This document shows, piece by piece, positions 1 to 6,260 of a stretch of DNA of 7,529 bases. The position numbers and the translations under genes were made by a program. The stretch is taken from the NCBI GenBank assembly GCA_013003335.1, contig JABDJT010000235.1, forward strand, positions 1 to 7,529, written 5' to 3'. The notes under the pieces were generated by a model, which made no database searches, was not told the DNA's origin, and saw only the letters and a list, made by a program, of their open reading frames with translations. This DNA is from Verrucomicrobiales bacterium. Its GTDB lineage: Bacteria; Verrucomicrobiota; Verrucomicrobiia; Verrucomicrobiales; DEV007. Position 1 is the stretch's first letter, and the number at the start of each line of letters is the position of its first letter.

Positions 1-918
1 GCGATCCTCCGGATCCGGACTGCTGAAATGATAGCTTCGGAGACCGGTCACAGAATGCCGGCTCGCTTCATATCGGCTCAAAAGGCGCTGAGCCCATGCT
101 GCAGCTCCCTTTTCCCGACCGTAAAGGTTCAGCAGCGATGCCGCGTAGAACAAGTCACTGCCACAATTTACAAATGTCCGGCCCTGTCCCCGGAAAAACA
201 CAGGCGAAGTCTCGTCAAACTCCCGATCCCAAACCCGCTCATCGATCTCTTTCGGTTTCTCGACTCCGCCATGTCGATCAAAGTCCAGGTTCGACCAGTC
301 CCGAATGTGAGCCTCCCAGAGAACCCGGACAAACCTCTCCGTTTCTTTCCGGTCGATCCGCCACATCATGTCGAAATGAGGATAACAGGATTTTAACTCA
401 TGAACTGGACTGCGCTTCTTGCCAAGCCAGTGGAATCTTCTGCCTACCCACTGATCGGTTTCCAGGTCCACCGCGATATGGCCTCCCCAAAGAAGCAGTC
501 CATTCGGAGTTTGCAGGTTCTCGAATCCGAACTCCACAGCCGCTTCCGCTGCATCACGATAGTCCTGCTTTCCGGTCAGCGTCGTCAAGCCATCGAGCGT
601 CCGCAATAGATCCTGCTGGTTGGCGAGATTGGACAAGATCCAGCGGTGATGGTCATACTGCCATTGCACGGGTTCGAGCGTCTCAATCTCCATTCCGTCG
701 ACGAACAGCGGAGACGGTTCTTCATAGTGATCTCTTCCCTTCGCTAAAATCAGGTTCGCATTTTCCTCCAGGGCAGACAGGTATCGATTGGCCGTCTCCC
801 GATCCGATTCCGAAATTTCAGGGGCTTTGTTACAGCCGGAAAAGCCGATCGCAACCGGGATCAGAATCCAGAGCCGGTTTGAAATTGCAAAATTGTTCCA
901 CGGGGAATGTTCAAGCAC
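1..918 (-). CDS. PL2-like pectate lyase family lipoprotein (3' end outside window)
   Basis: This frame is open from 918 down to the left edge (306 codons, C-terminus missing). With the GTG at 918 as start, the N-terminus has a hydrophobic stretch ending in F-S-G-C, so Cys29 is a good lipobox cysteine and the protein is probably membrane anchored. The body is rich in aromatic and helical segments, as expected of an alpha/alpha barrel lyase. It contains WGGH (H147), HELK (E174) and DRHG (R215-H216). From memory, the family PL2 enzyme of Yersinia binds its metal with H109, E130 and H172 and uses R171 as base. The Glu-to-Arg-His spacing (41 and 42 residues) is identical here, while the His-to-Glu spacing is 27 instead of 21. 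The likely role is beta-elimination of polygalacturonate-like substrates, inferred from these motifs only. A GTG at 948 is an alternative start. Another alpha/alpha barrel carbohydrate enzyme remains possible. Confidence 0.65.
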   Translation of the reverse strand, partial: MLEHSPWNNFAISNRLWILIPVAIGFSGCNKAPEISESDRETANRYLSALEENANLILAKGRDHYEEPSPLFVDGMEIETLEPVQWQYDHHRWILSNLANQQDLLRTLDGLTTLTGKQDYRDAAEAAVEFGFENLQTPNGLLLWGGHIAVDLETDQWVGRRFHWLGKKRSPVHELKSCYPHFDMMWRIDRKETERFVRVLWEAHIRDWSNLDFDRHGGVEKPKEIDERVWDREFDETSPVFFRGQGRTFVNCGSDLFYAASLLNLYGREKGAAAWAQRLLSRYEASRHSVTGLRSYHFSSPDPEDR

Positions 919-948
919 CTTGAATATTTTTAAAAATTTATTACACAC

Positions 949-977
949 GGTTTAGGACATTTTAGTCTTATGTTCAA
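949..977 (-). promoter_or_regulatory. candidate promoter for the PL2-like lipoprotein gene
   Basis: Read on the minus strand, TTGAAC (977-972) and TAAACC (954-949) are separated by 17 bases. This would place transcription start roughly 20 to 25 bases before the GTG at 918. The match to the sigma-70 consensus is partial, especially in the -10 box. An AT-rich tract (925-942) follows. This is inference from position and spacing only. Confidence 0.22.
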
Positions 978-1040
978 CGACTTAGCTTTCAGCCAGGCAC
1001 CCCGGCGGCAAGAGTTGAAAAATCAAAGACGATCGTTGGC

Positions 1041-1069
1041 TTGCAAAAATTAGTGGGATTGGCTAAAAG
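1041..1069 (+). promoter_or_regulatory. candidate promoter for the TPR protein gene
   Basis: TTGCAA (1041-1046) and TAAAAG (1064-1069) are separated by 17 bases, leaving a leader of about 55 bases before the ATG at 1134. The same TAAAAG hexamer at the same spacing occurs before lptE, which modestly raises confidence that both are real. If this is right, the TTG at 1041 that would extend the TPR frame lies inside the promoter and cannot be the start. Confidence 0.3.
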
Positions 1070-1133
1070 TCCCCTAAGACCAGCGGTCTGCCAGCCGTTT
1101 GGTGGTAACGGGATCAAACACCATTTTCCGAGG

Positions 1134-2567
1134 ATGAATATCAAAAAACTCCACACTCATTCCATCACGGCGCTCGCAGCGAGCGCCGTTTTCGCTGGCA
1201 CAATTGCTTTCACCCCGGTCCCGGCCGGTGCCCAGGGATTCCTTTCCAAGATTTTCAAAGGGAAGAAAGAAGACCCCAATGAAATCGCTACGGTCAATCC
1301 ACCCGGAGCTGAGACACCGGCTCCTCCTGCCGAGGCCGATAAGGTGAAGCCGAACCAGGTTCTTTCATCCGGCCAGCTCTCCGCTCAGGAAGCAGCCGCA
1401 TCCCAGGTTCTCGCCAGGGCTCAGCAACAGGAAAGCAACGGGAGCTACGGAAAAGCCTACAATTCCTACAAATCGATCGTGAAGTCGTATCCGCGGACCC
1501 GGTCCGCCGCCGAAGCTCAATACAAGATGGGCGAAATGAAGGAAGCGGACGGGGAACGGAAGAAGGCGTTCGACGAATACAATAAGCTCATCACTCTTTA
1601 TAAAAACAGTTCCCGCTATTCGGATGCCCTGAATCGCCAGTTCGCAATCGCCGATTATTTCCGGACTTCTGAGAAAAAGGGAAGACTCGGCGGAATTGGT
1701 GCAGAGATTCAGCCTTCCCGCCTGATCCTGATGTTCCAGCAAATCGCTGACAGCGCTCCCTACACGGAGTTTGCGCCCCGATCACTCCTCAACGTCGGAT
1801 ACATCCATTCCAAGCAGGGGGAATTCCCGCTGGCCATCATGTCCTTCCAGCAGGTGGCAGACAACTACCCGAATACGGAGTTTGCGACCGAAGCTCAATA
1901 CCAGGTTTTCAAACTGCGCGGGAAAATGGCCGACAAATCCTTTTCGCCCGTTGAAGACCGGGCGCAGGAGGAAGCCGGTATGGATTTTGTGGCCAAAAAC
2001 GACGGGGACGCCCGGGCTTCCGACGTGAAAGCGGAACTCGGACAGATCGAGGACCGGAAAATTGAGAAGCTTTTTAATGTTGGCCGGTTTTACGAAAAAC
2101 AGGGCCAGTTGAATTCAGCCGCCGTCTACTATCGCGAAATCGTTAACTACCCCGGATCCAGCCGGTATGACGACGCCAAGCAAAGGCTCGATGCGATCAA
2201 GAGCACGAGTCCCACGGTGAGCGAAATCAGTGAAAACAAAAAGGACCGTCCCGGAATCCAGTTGCCAGACTGGGGTGGCGGAAACCGGGGAACCGGCAAT
2301 GAATCTGCGGACGCCGACGGCGAAAAAACCGGTGGGCTCAAGAAGATTTTTGGCGGTCTGGGCCGGAAAAACAAAGTCGAAGACGACGCAGCCCTGCACG
2401 GCCCTCCCCCGCCAACCATCGAAACCCGTAAGCCTGCGATGCGAACAGGAGGCGATGAAGTGATTCCGATTCCCTCCGACGATCCGGTTGCAGCCCCGAC
2501 AACGGCGCCCGTTGCTCCAGTAGCCCCCGGGGCTACCATCCCGGCGATTCCAACGTCCGGAAACTAA
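1134..2567 (+). CDS. BamD-like periplasmic TPR protein with proline/alanine-rich tail
   Basis: The product is 477 residues. The ATG at 1134 is preferred over an in-frame TTG at 1041 because it places a signal peptide at the N-terminus: KK near the start, a hydrophobic core at about 10-26, and a likely cleavage after A-G-A at residue 33. There is no lipobox cysteine. TPR-like helical hairpins lie at about 95-177, 213-260 and 306-356, with repeated A-x-Y-x-x-I-x-x-x-Y-P motifs typical of the BamD/YfiO family. BamD is the essential TPR lipoprotein of the beta-barrel assembly machine and is about 245 residues in E. coli. This protein is nearly twice as long, with a linker of about 60 residues before the TPRs and a tail of about 120 residues rich in Gly, Pro, Ala and Val. 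lptE lies downstream, which suggests a role in outer-membrane biogenesis. BamD orthology is inferred; a CpoB-like or generic TPR scaffold is the alternative. Confidence 0.85.
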   Translation: MNIKKLHTHSITALAASAVFAGTIAFTPVPAGAQGFLSKIFKGKKEDPNEIATVNPPGAETPAPPAEADKVKPNQVLSSGQLSAQEAAASQVLARAQQQESNGSYGKAYNSYKSIVKSYPRTRSAAEAQYKMGEMKEADGERKKAFDEYNKLITLYKNSSRYSDALNRQFAIADYFRTSEKKGRLGGIGAEIQPSRLILMFQQIADSAPYTEFAPRSLLNVGYIHSKQGEFPLAIMSFQQVADNYPNTEFATEAQYQVFKLRGKMADKSFSPVEDRAQEEAGMDFVAKNDGDARASDVKAELGQIEDRKIEKLFNVGRFYEKQGQLNSAAVYYREIVNYPGSSRYDDAKQRLDAIKSTSPTVSEISENKKDRPGIQLPDWGGGNRGTGNESADADGEKTGGLKKIFGGLGRKNKVEDDAALHGPPPPTIETRKPAMRTGGDEVIPIPSDDPVAAPTTAPVAPVAPGATIPAIPTSGN

Positions 2568-2703
2568 CCGGAAATGCGGGTCCAATGGCCGCGAAATTCG
2601 AGCGGTTTGACCTGATTCCGAAATCTTTCCGGATCAATTCCAACTTTTTTAGCCTGTTTGGTGATTTTAGCTCGACTTTTTTCAGGGTTTTGATCAGCTT
2701 GGC

Positions 2704-2732
2704 TTGCCATGACAGGTCGAATGGGGTAAAAG
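2704..2732 (+). promoter_or_regulatory. candidate promoter for lptE-rsmI
   Basis: TTGCCA (2704-2709, five of six to the -35 consensus) and TAAAAG (2727-2732) are separated by 17 bases, about 45 bases before the lptE ATG. The 212-base gap after the TPR gene makes an independent promoter reasonable. I see no convincing terminator in the gap. Confidence 0.33.
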
Positions 2733-2779
2733 GAACGCTTTGCTTCAAAAGACCGCTCTTTCTATTTCGCCTCGGACAC

Positions 2780-3370
2780 ATGAAGAACCAACTTCGTCAA
2801 TTCCTCCTTCTGGCTGCAATGCTGCCGGTTGTGATCGTGCTTTCCAACTGCGCCGGCTACCAGATGGGTTCGGTGAAACCGTCTGAATACAAGGACATCA
2901 ACCGGATTTATATCCCCGCGTTTGAAAATAAAACGCTGGAGCCGCGGGCTTCCGCCATTGTGACCAACGCGGTCATCAAGCAGATCCAGGCGGACGGAAC
3001 TTTTGCCGTTTCCACCAAGGAAAGCGCTGACGCAGTCCTGGAAGGAAAGATTTCCCGGATCGAACGCCGCCAGTTGCGCGCCGTGCGAACCGACACGCTC
3101 CGCTCCAGCGAGTTGATGCTCTACATCGTGGTTGAGTGGTCCCTGCGGGATCCGCAAACCGGCGAAAAACTGGCCTACTCCCAATCCAGGAACCTGGATG
3201 ACACCAATCGCGATTCCATCTCCTCGCTGCGGCATCGCCCGGGCCGTGTGATCGGACGCACGATCCAGTTCCTCGACCCGAACTTCCAGCTTTCCGAACG
3301 CAACGCGATTCCGCTTGCTGCCGAGGACGCAGCCAAAGTGCTCGTCTCTCAATTGGCCGAAGGCTGGTAA
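2780..3370 (+). CDS. lptE: LPS assembly lipoprotein LptE
   Basis: The product is 196 residues. LptE is the outer-membrane lipoprotein that plugs the LptD barrel and takes part in delivering lipopolysaccharide to the cell surface. The ATG at 2780 gives a lipoprotein signal: KNQLR, a hydrophobic core, then V-L-S-N-C with the lipid-modified Cys24. An in-frame ATG at 2585 would add 65 residues with no conserved character and bury the signal, so it is rejected. After the cysteine comes AGYQMGS, then I-Y-I-P-A-F-E-N-K-T (43-52), a helix ending near 72, the A-D-A-V-L-E-G-K-I segment (83-91), and a beta strand around 112-120, in the order seen in LptE proteins. The length fits the family. rsmI follows after 15 bases in the same reading frame, so the two are probably cotranscribed. 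Confidence 0.85.
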   Translation: MKNQLRQFLLLAAMLPVVIVLSNCAGYQMGSVKPSEYKDINRIYIPAFENKTLEPRASAIVTNAVIKQIQADGTFAVSTKESADAVLEGKISRIERRQLRAVRTDTLRSSELMLYIVVEWSLRDPQTGEKLAYSQSRNLDDTNRDSISSLRHRPGRVIGRTIQFLDPNFQLSERNAIPLAAEDAAKVLVSQLAEGW

Positions 3371-3385
3371 GATCGACTTTCTGCA

Positions 3386-4114
3386 ATCAGCACCGGAAAA
3401 GTCAGCCTGATCGCGTCGCCCATCGGCAACCTGGGCGACATCACAATTCGGGCGATCGAATGCCTTCGGCAGGCCGACCTGATCGCCTGCGAAGATACCC
3501 GCCACTCCCGGAAACTGCTGGCTCATTACGAGATCGACGGGAAAGAACTGGTTTCCTGCCACGACCACAACGAAGCGCGGCGTGCCGAAGAAATCGCCGG
3601 GCGTGCCGCCAACGGTGCCCGGGTTTCCCTGTTGACCGATGCCGGAACGCCTTCGGTATCCGACCCGGGCTACCGGGTGGTCAATGCCTGTCGCGAACGC
3701 GGCGTGGAAATCGAAATCCTTCCGGGCGCATCTGCTGTTCTGACGGCTCTCGTAGGATCCGGGTTTCCCACGGACGCTTTTTATTTTGGCGGATTTCTTC
3801 CCGTCAAATCCGGGCGGAAAACCCGTGTTCTGACCGAATCCATCGAGCGGGCTGAAACCAGCCTCTTTTTCGAATCTCCCCACCGCATTGCGAAGACGGC
3901 AAATGTTCTCGCGGACCTGGCGCCGGAACGGGAAATCTGCGTGGCTCGCGAATTGACCAAGAAATTCGAGGAGTTCCTGCGGGGCCCCGCGCCTGATGTC
4001 GCTGCGGAGTTGAATTCCCGCGACGCGGTGAAGGGGGAAATCACCCTACTGATCCGGGGCAGCGGCGGACGGAAACGAACCGACAGGGTTGATTCGGCAA
4101 ACGAACCCTGTTGA
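3386..4114 (+). CDS. rsmI: 16S rRNA (cytidine1402-2'-O)-methyltransferase RsmI, apparent ATC start
   Basis: RsmI uses S-adenosylmethionine to methylate the ribose of C1402 in the decoding centre of 16S rRNA. The protein (242 residues from 3386) has the whole family signature: SPIGNLGDIT (11-20), CEDTRH (35-40), HDHNE (59-63), TDAGTPSVSDPG (84-95), LPGASA (112-117), FFESPHR (161-167), ARELTKKFE (188-196) and GEITLLIRG (217-225). The frame has no ATG, GTG or TTG between the lptE stop at 3368-3370 and residue 83, deep inside the domain. The family N-terminus aligns best if translation begins at the ATC at 3386, giving a product that starts M-S-T-G-K. A CTG at 3407 would cut the first strand. The last 15 or so residues come from a dispersed repeat, and the C-terminal region is shorter than in E. 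coli (286 residues). The function is certain; the start is not. Confidence 0.93.
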   Translation: MSTGKVSLIASPIGNLGDITIRAIECLRQADLIACEDTRHSRKLLAHYEIDGKELVSCHDHNEARRAEEIAGRAANGARVSLLTDAGTPSVSDPGYRVVNACRERGVEIEILPGASAVLTALVGSGFPTDAFYFGGFLPVKSGRKTRVLTESIERAETSLFFESPHRIAKTANVLADLAPEREICVARELTKKFEEFLRGPAPDVAAELNSRDAVKGEITLLIRGSGGRKRTDRVDSANEPC

Positions 4115-4118
4115 TTCG
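4071..4118 (+). repeat. dispersed 48-base palindromic repeat, copy 1
   Basis: This copy matches 7248-7295 at 39 of 48 positions. It folds into a 10-bp stem (4081-4090 with 4104-4113, one G-T wobble) with a 13-base loop. It covers the last codons and stop of rsmI and the TTG start used by the next gene. No T-run follows the stem, so it is not a standard intrinsic terminator. It resembles REP-type elements in size and form, without proof of family. Confidence 0.72.
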
Positions 4119-4944
4119 AAAAACTGCAGCAAACCCCGGATTTTCGCGTATTCTCCCACCGATTTTGAGCGCCGATGCCCCAACCGGATTTGAAACGCCG
4201 TTCCCGCTCTCGACCGGATTGCGCGGGCCGGGCGAAGGTCCTGATGCCGGTTCGGTTTCGATCATTGTCCCGTTTTTCAACGAAGAAGACTGCGTCGAAT
4301 TTGTTTTGCAGGAAATCCGGGAATGTCAGCCCGAAGCTGAGTTGATCGCGGTGGACGACGGCTCCACGGATTCGACCTGGGAAAAGATGACTGCGATCGA
4401 AGGCGTTCACGCGATTCATTTCACGGAAAACCGGGGTCAGAGTGCCGCGATTTATTCCGGGATCCGCGCCGCGAAAGGATCAATCTGTGTTTTGCTGGAC
4501 GGAGACGGACAAAATGATCCGGCGGATATCGAAAAGCTGGTCGCGGCCGTAAAATCCGGCGAGTGGGACGTGTCGTGCGGACGTCGAGCGAAACGGAAAG
4601 ATACCTGGAGCAGGCGGGCTGCTTCGCGGATCGCCAACCGGGTACGGCGGACGTTCATCCATGACGGGATCAGCGATACCGGCTGCTCGTTGAAGGTTTT
4701 CCGGAAAGACTGTATTGATTTATTTGTGCCGTTCAACGGCTTACATAGGTTTTTACCCGCCATATTTACCAATGCAGGACTGCGAATTACGGAGATTGAC
4801 GTGAATCACCGGGAACGGAAAGCCGGGGAATCCAAGTACACGAATTTCGACCGCGCAATCCGCGGAATCTACGACCTGATTGGAGTTTGTTGGCTGCTGA
4901 AACGGAAGATTATTTTTCCTTCGCTGGAGTCGCGCCGTAAATGA
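4111..4944 (+). CDS. GT2 family glycosyltransferase, DPM1/ArnC-like
   Basis: The product is 277 residues from the TTG at 4111, which overlaps the rsmI stop. The GT-A domain begins near residue 48: VSIIVPFFNEED (49-60), VDDGSTD (81-87) for the nucleotide sugar, LLDGDGQNDP (128-137) with the metal-binding DxD at D130/D132, SDTGCSLKVFRKD (188-200), and N-H-R-x-R-x-x-G-x-S-K-Y (232-243). The last motif is typical of dolichyl- or undecaprenyl-phosphate sugar transferases (DPM1, GtrB, ArnC). The enzyme therefore probably charges a polyprenyl phosphate with a sugar on the cytoplasmic face. The C-terminus lacks the two clear membrane helices of GtrB/ArnC. The first 47 residues are not family-like and begin inside a repeat, so the real start may be a TTG at 4165 or 4219. 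The gene overlaps the convergent LAB_N gene by 35 bases, and proteins of these two families often occur together. Confidence 0.85.
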   Translation: MIRKTAANPGFSRILPPILSADAPTGFETPFPLSTGLRGPGEGPDAGSVSIIVPFFNEEDCVEFVLQEIRECQPEAELIAVDDGSTDSTWEKMTAIEGVHAIHFTENRGQSAAIYSGIRAAKGSICVLLDGDGQNDPADIEKLVAAVKSGEWDVSCGRRAKRKDTWSRRAASRIANRVRRTFIHDGISDTGCSLKVFRKDCIDLFVPFNGLHRFLPAIFTNAGLRITEIDVNHRERKAGESKYTNFDRAIRGIYDLIGVCWLLKRKIIFPSLESRRK

Positions 4945-5497
4945 ACCAGAGGTTCCGCACGTAGATGAACCAGCCGGTGCATTGCCCGATGAATCCGACC
5001 GGTTCTTTTCGCCAGACGAAATAAATCAGGAGCATGGATGAGCCGATCAGGCTCAGCCACCAGAACATCGGTGGCACGACCGAAGATTTCACTTTTTCGC
5101 TGGCCCACCACTGGATCAACATCCGCCCCATGAAAACGGCCTGACCAGCCAGCCCGAAAGCGACCCAGAGCAGGCCAGTCCAGCTGGTGACGTCCAGCCA
5201 GCGGAATACGCGGGGCAAATCCCGTTTCCGGGCGTGAATCTGTCCGGCAAACTCAGCTGGAGTCATCCGGCCTTCGTCGCCACCAAACCAGTCCTTGAAC
5301 TGAAAAATCATTTCGCCGTCGTCGCCTTCAATGACTTCGAGGCTGGCGATGCGGTCCGAAAAGTTGAACGCCGTTTCTGCCGGCTCTCCCGGAGCCGGAA
5401 TTTTTCCGGCGAGAAACATGGCCATCCAAATCAGGGCGGGGACCACGAGGACCAGGAGAATCCAGAAACTCAGCCAAACTTTACTTTTTCCAATCAT
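4910..5497 (-). CDS. LAB_N (lipid-A-disaccharide synthase N-terminal-like) membrane protein
   Basis: The product is 195 residues from the ATG at 5497, which has a weak GGATAG upstream. A frame extension to 5611 is possible but places 38 polar residues before the first membrane helix, so it is not preferred. Residues 7-30 form one transmembrane helix, about 31-104 a soluble acidic segment probably outside the membrane, and 105-189 the LAB_N domain: G-Q-A-V-F-M-G-R-M-L-I-Q-W-W-A-S-E-K (118-135), P-P-M-F-W-W-L-S-L (142-150), Y-F-V-W-R-K-E-P-V (159-167), G-Q-C-T-G (171-175), Y-V-R-N-L (179-183). LAB_N domains are small helical membrane units found alone, fused to LpxB, or beside GT2 enzymes. A part in presenting or moving lipid-linked sugars is inferred from that context, not shown. 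The 3' end overlaps the convergent glycosyltransferase. Confidence 0.82.
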   Translation of the reverse strand: MIGKSKVWLSFWILLVLVVPALIWMAMFLAGKIPAPGEPAETAFNFSDRIASLEVIEGDDGEMIFQFKDWFGGDEGRMTPAEFAGQIHARKRDLPRVFRWLDVTSWTGLLWVAFGLAGQAVFMGRMLIQWWASEKVKSSVVPPMFWWLSLIGSSMLLIYFVWRKEPVGFIGQCTGWFIYVRNLWFIYGATPAKEK

Positions 5498-5527
5498 ACA
5501 GACTATCCGATTTTCACGACTGATGTC

Positions 5528-5737
5528 ATGGGAAGCCGGAAATGGGATTCCGAGCCACTCAGCACTGAGATTCGCGGCATCCTCGAAACGATCAACCACA
5601 ATGTTCGTCACAACACTGGGGGGAAACCGTCTAAAACCGAACTGTCGAAAGTCGCTGAGGACAGATCTCTATCGGATCAGGAGCAACAAAAATTCAACGC
5701 CCTGTTTGGGTTTGAAATCCTTGAAATCGACTCCTAG
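5528..5737 (+). CDS. small hypothetical protein
   Basis: This is a 69-residue ORF from the ATG at 5528. I do not recognise it. The product is soluble, charged and rich in Lys, Glu and Ser, with a predicted-looking helix near 12-24 (S-T-E-I-R-G-I-L-E-T-I-N-H) and a second around 50-60 (S-D-Q-E-Q-Q-K-F-N-A-L), and no membrane segment or cysteine. Third codon positions are GC-biased, at roughly 60%, which mildly supports coding. It is divergent from the LAB_N gene with only 30 bases between starts, which leaves little room for two promoters. An extension of the frame upstream runs antisense to the LAB_N gene and is disregarded. It may be a small regulatory or accessory protein, or no gene at all. 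Confidence 0.42.
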   Translation: MGSRKWDSEPLSTEIRGILETINHNVRHNTGGKPSKTELSKVAEDRSLSDQEQQKFNALFGFEILEIDS

Positions 5738-5841
5738 ACTGCCGACAATGTTAGCCGCCGTTTTCGCATTGATCACCGTGTATGCCCTGTGAGAAGCGTT
5801 CGGAATCCTGCCGTCTCTACTCCGCTTGATTCAATCGTACA

Positions 5842-6228
5842 ATGGATCCACACACTCCACCCACGCTTCCTTCCCCCACTCCGCCAGTGATCACCTGGTT
5901 CAAGGTTTATGCTGGCTTCATGGCTTTTATCTACCTCGCGGTCATGGCGATGGGAGGATTCCTTCTGGTCCTGGATGATCCATCCATGACCGAAGAAGAC
6001 CGCCTCGGTATGATCGTAGGCGGCGCGGTCTATCTCGTGCTTGGCCTCGTCTTCCTGGTGGTGTTCCTGATTCCTTTTTTCCTCAAACCTTCCCCGGGTG
6101 CCTGGGTCTACGACATCGTCTTGATTTGCATTGGACTGACCTCGGTCTGCCTGCTGCCCGCGTGCATTCCGCTTCTCATTTTCTGGATGAAACCGGAAGT
6201 AAAACAGCACTTCGGGCGCCAGCCTTGA
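5842..6228 (+). CDS. small three-helix membrane protein of unknown function
   Basis: The product is 128 residues from the ATG at 5842. A short proline-rich N-terminus (P-P-T-L-P-S-P-T-P-P) is followed by three transmembrane helices at about 18-44, 56-80 and 88-115. A polar loop with an acidic D-D-P-S-M-T-E-E-D patch lies between helices one and two. It ends with W-M-K-P-E-V-K after helix three, so charge places the C-terminus in the cytoplasm. No catalytic motif is visible. The general form (P-P-V-I-T-W-F start, F-W-x-K-P-E-V-K end) seems familiar from uncharacterised small membrane proteins, but I cannot name a family. The dus gene follows after 32 bases on the same strand, so the two may share a transcript. 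Confidence 0.75.
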   Translation: MDPHTPPTLPSPTPPVITWFKVYAGFMAFIYLAVMAMGGFLLVLDDPSMTEEDRLGMIVGGAVYLVLGLVFLVVFLIPFFLKPSPGAWVYDIVLICIGLTSVCLLPACIPLLIFWMKPEVKQHFGRQP

Positions 6229-6260
6229 ATCCGGCTTTGTTCGCCGTACATTCCGGACTC

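Noticed and set aside
96..923. Open plus-strand frame of 275 codons at the left end
   Set aside because: It is antisense to the lipoprotein frame, which has a lipobox and PL2-like residues; the plus-strand product is Ser/Arg/Pro-rich without order.
926..937. Perfect 12-base palindrome ATTTTTAAAAAT before the lipoprotein gene
   Set aside because: It is a simple A/T tract in an AT-rich promoter region; there is no second copy and no sign of an operator.
1041..1133. 31-residue N-terminal extension of the TPR protein from TTG 1041
   Set aside because: It would place the signal peptide internally and overlaps the candidate promoter.
2556..2572. TCCGG/CCGGA inverted repeat around the TPR gene stop
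   Set aside because: Only 5 bp with a 7-base loop and no T-run; TCCGG and CCGGA are very common across the window, so chance is likely and it is not a terminator.
2762..3883. Long open frame on the minus strand across lptE and rsmI (373 codons)
   Set aside because: It lies antisense to two clear genes with family motifs; its product is Gly/Arg/Phe-rich with no recognisable domain. It is a by-product of codon bias.
2780..4114. LptE-RsmI fusion by read-through of the TAA at 3368
   Set aside because: The frames are the same, so it is formally possible, but it would tether a cytoplasmic rRNA methyltransferase to an exported lipoprotein. A start at ATC 3386 is simpler.
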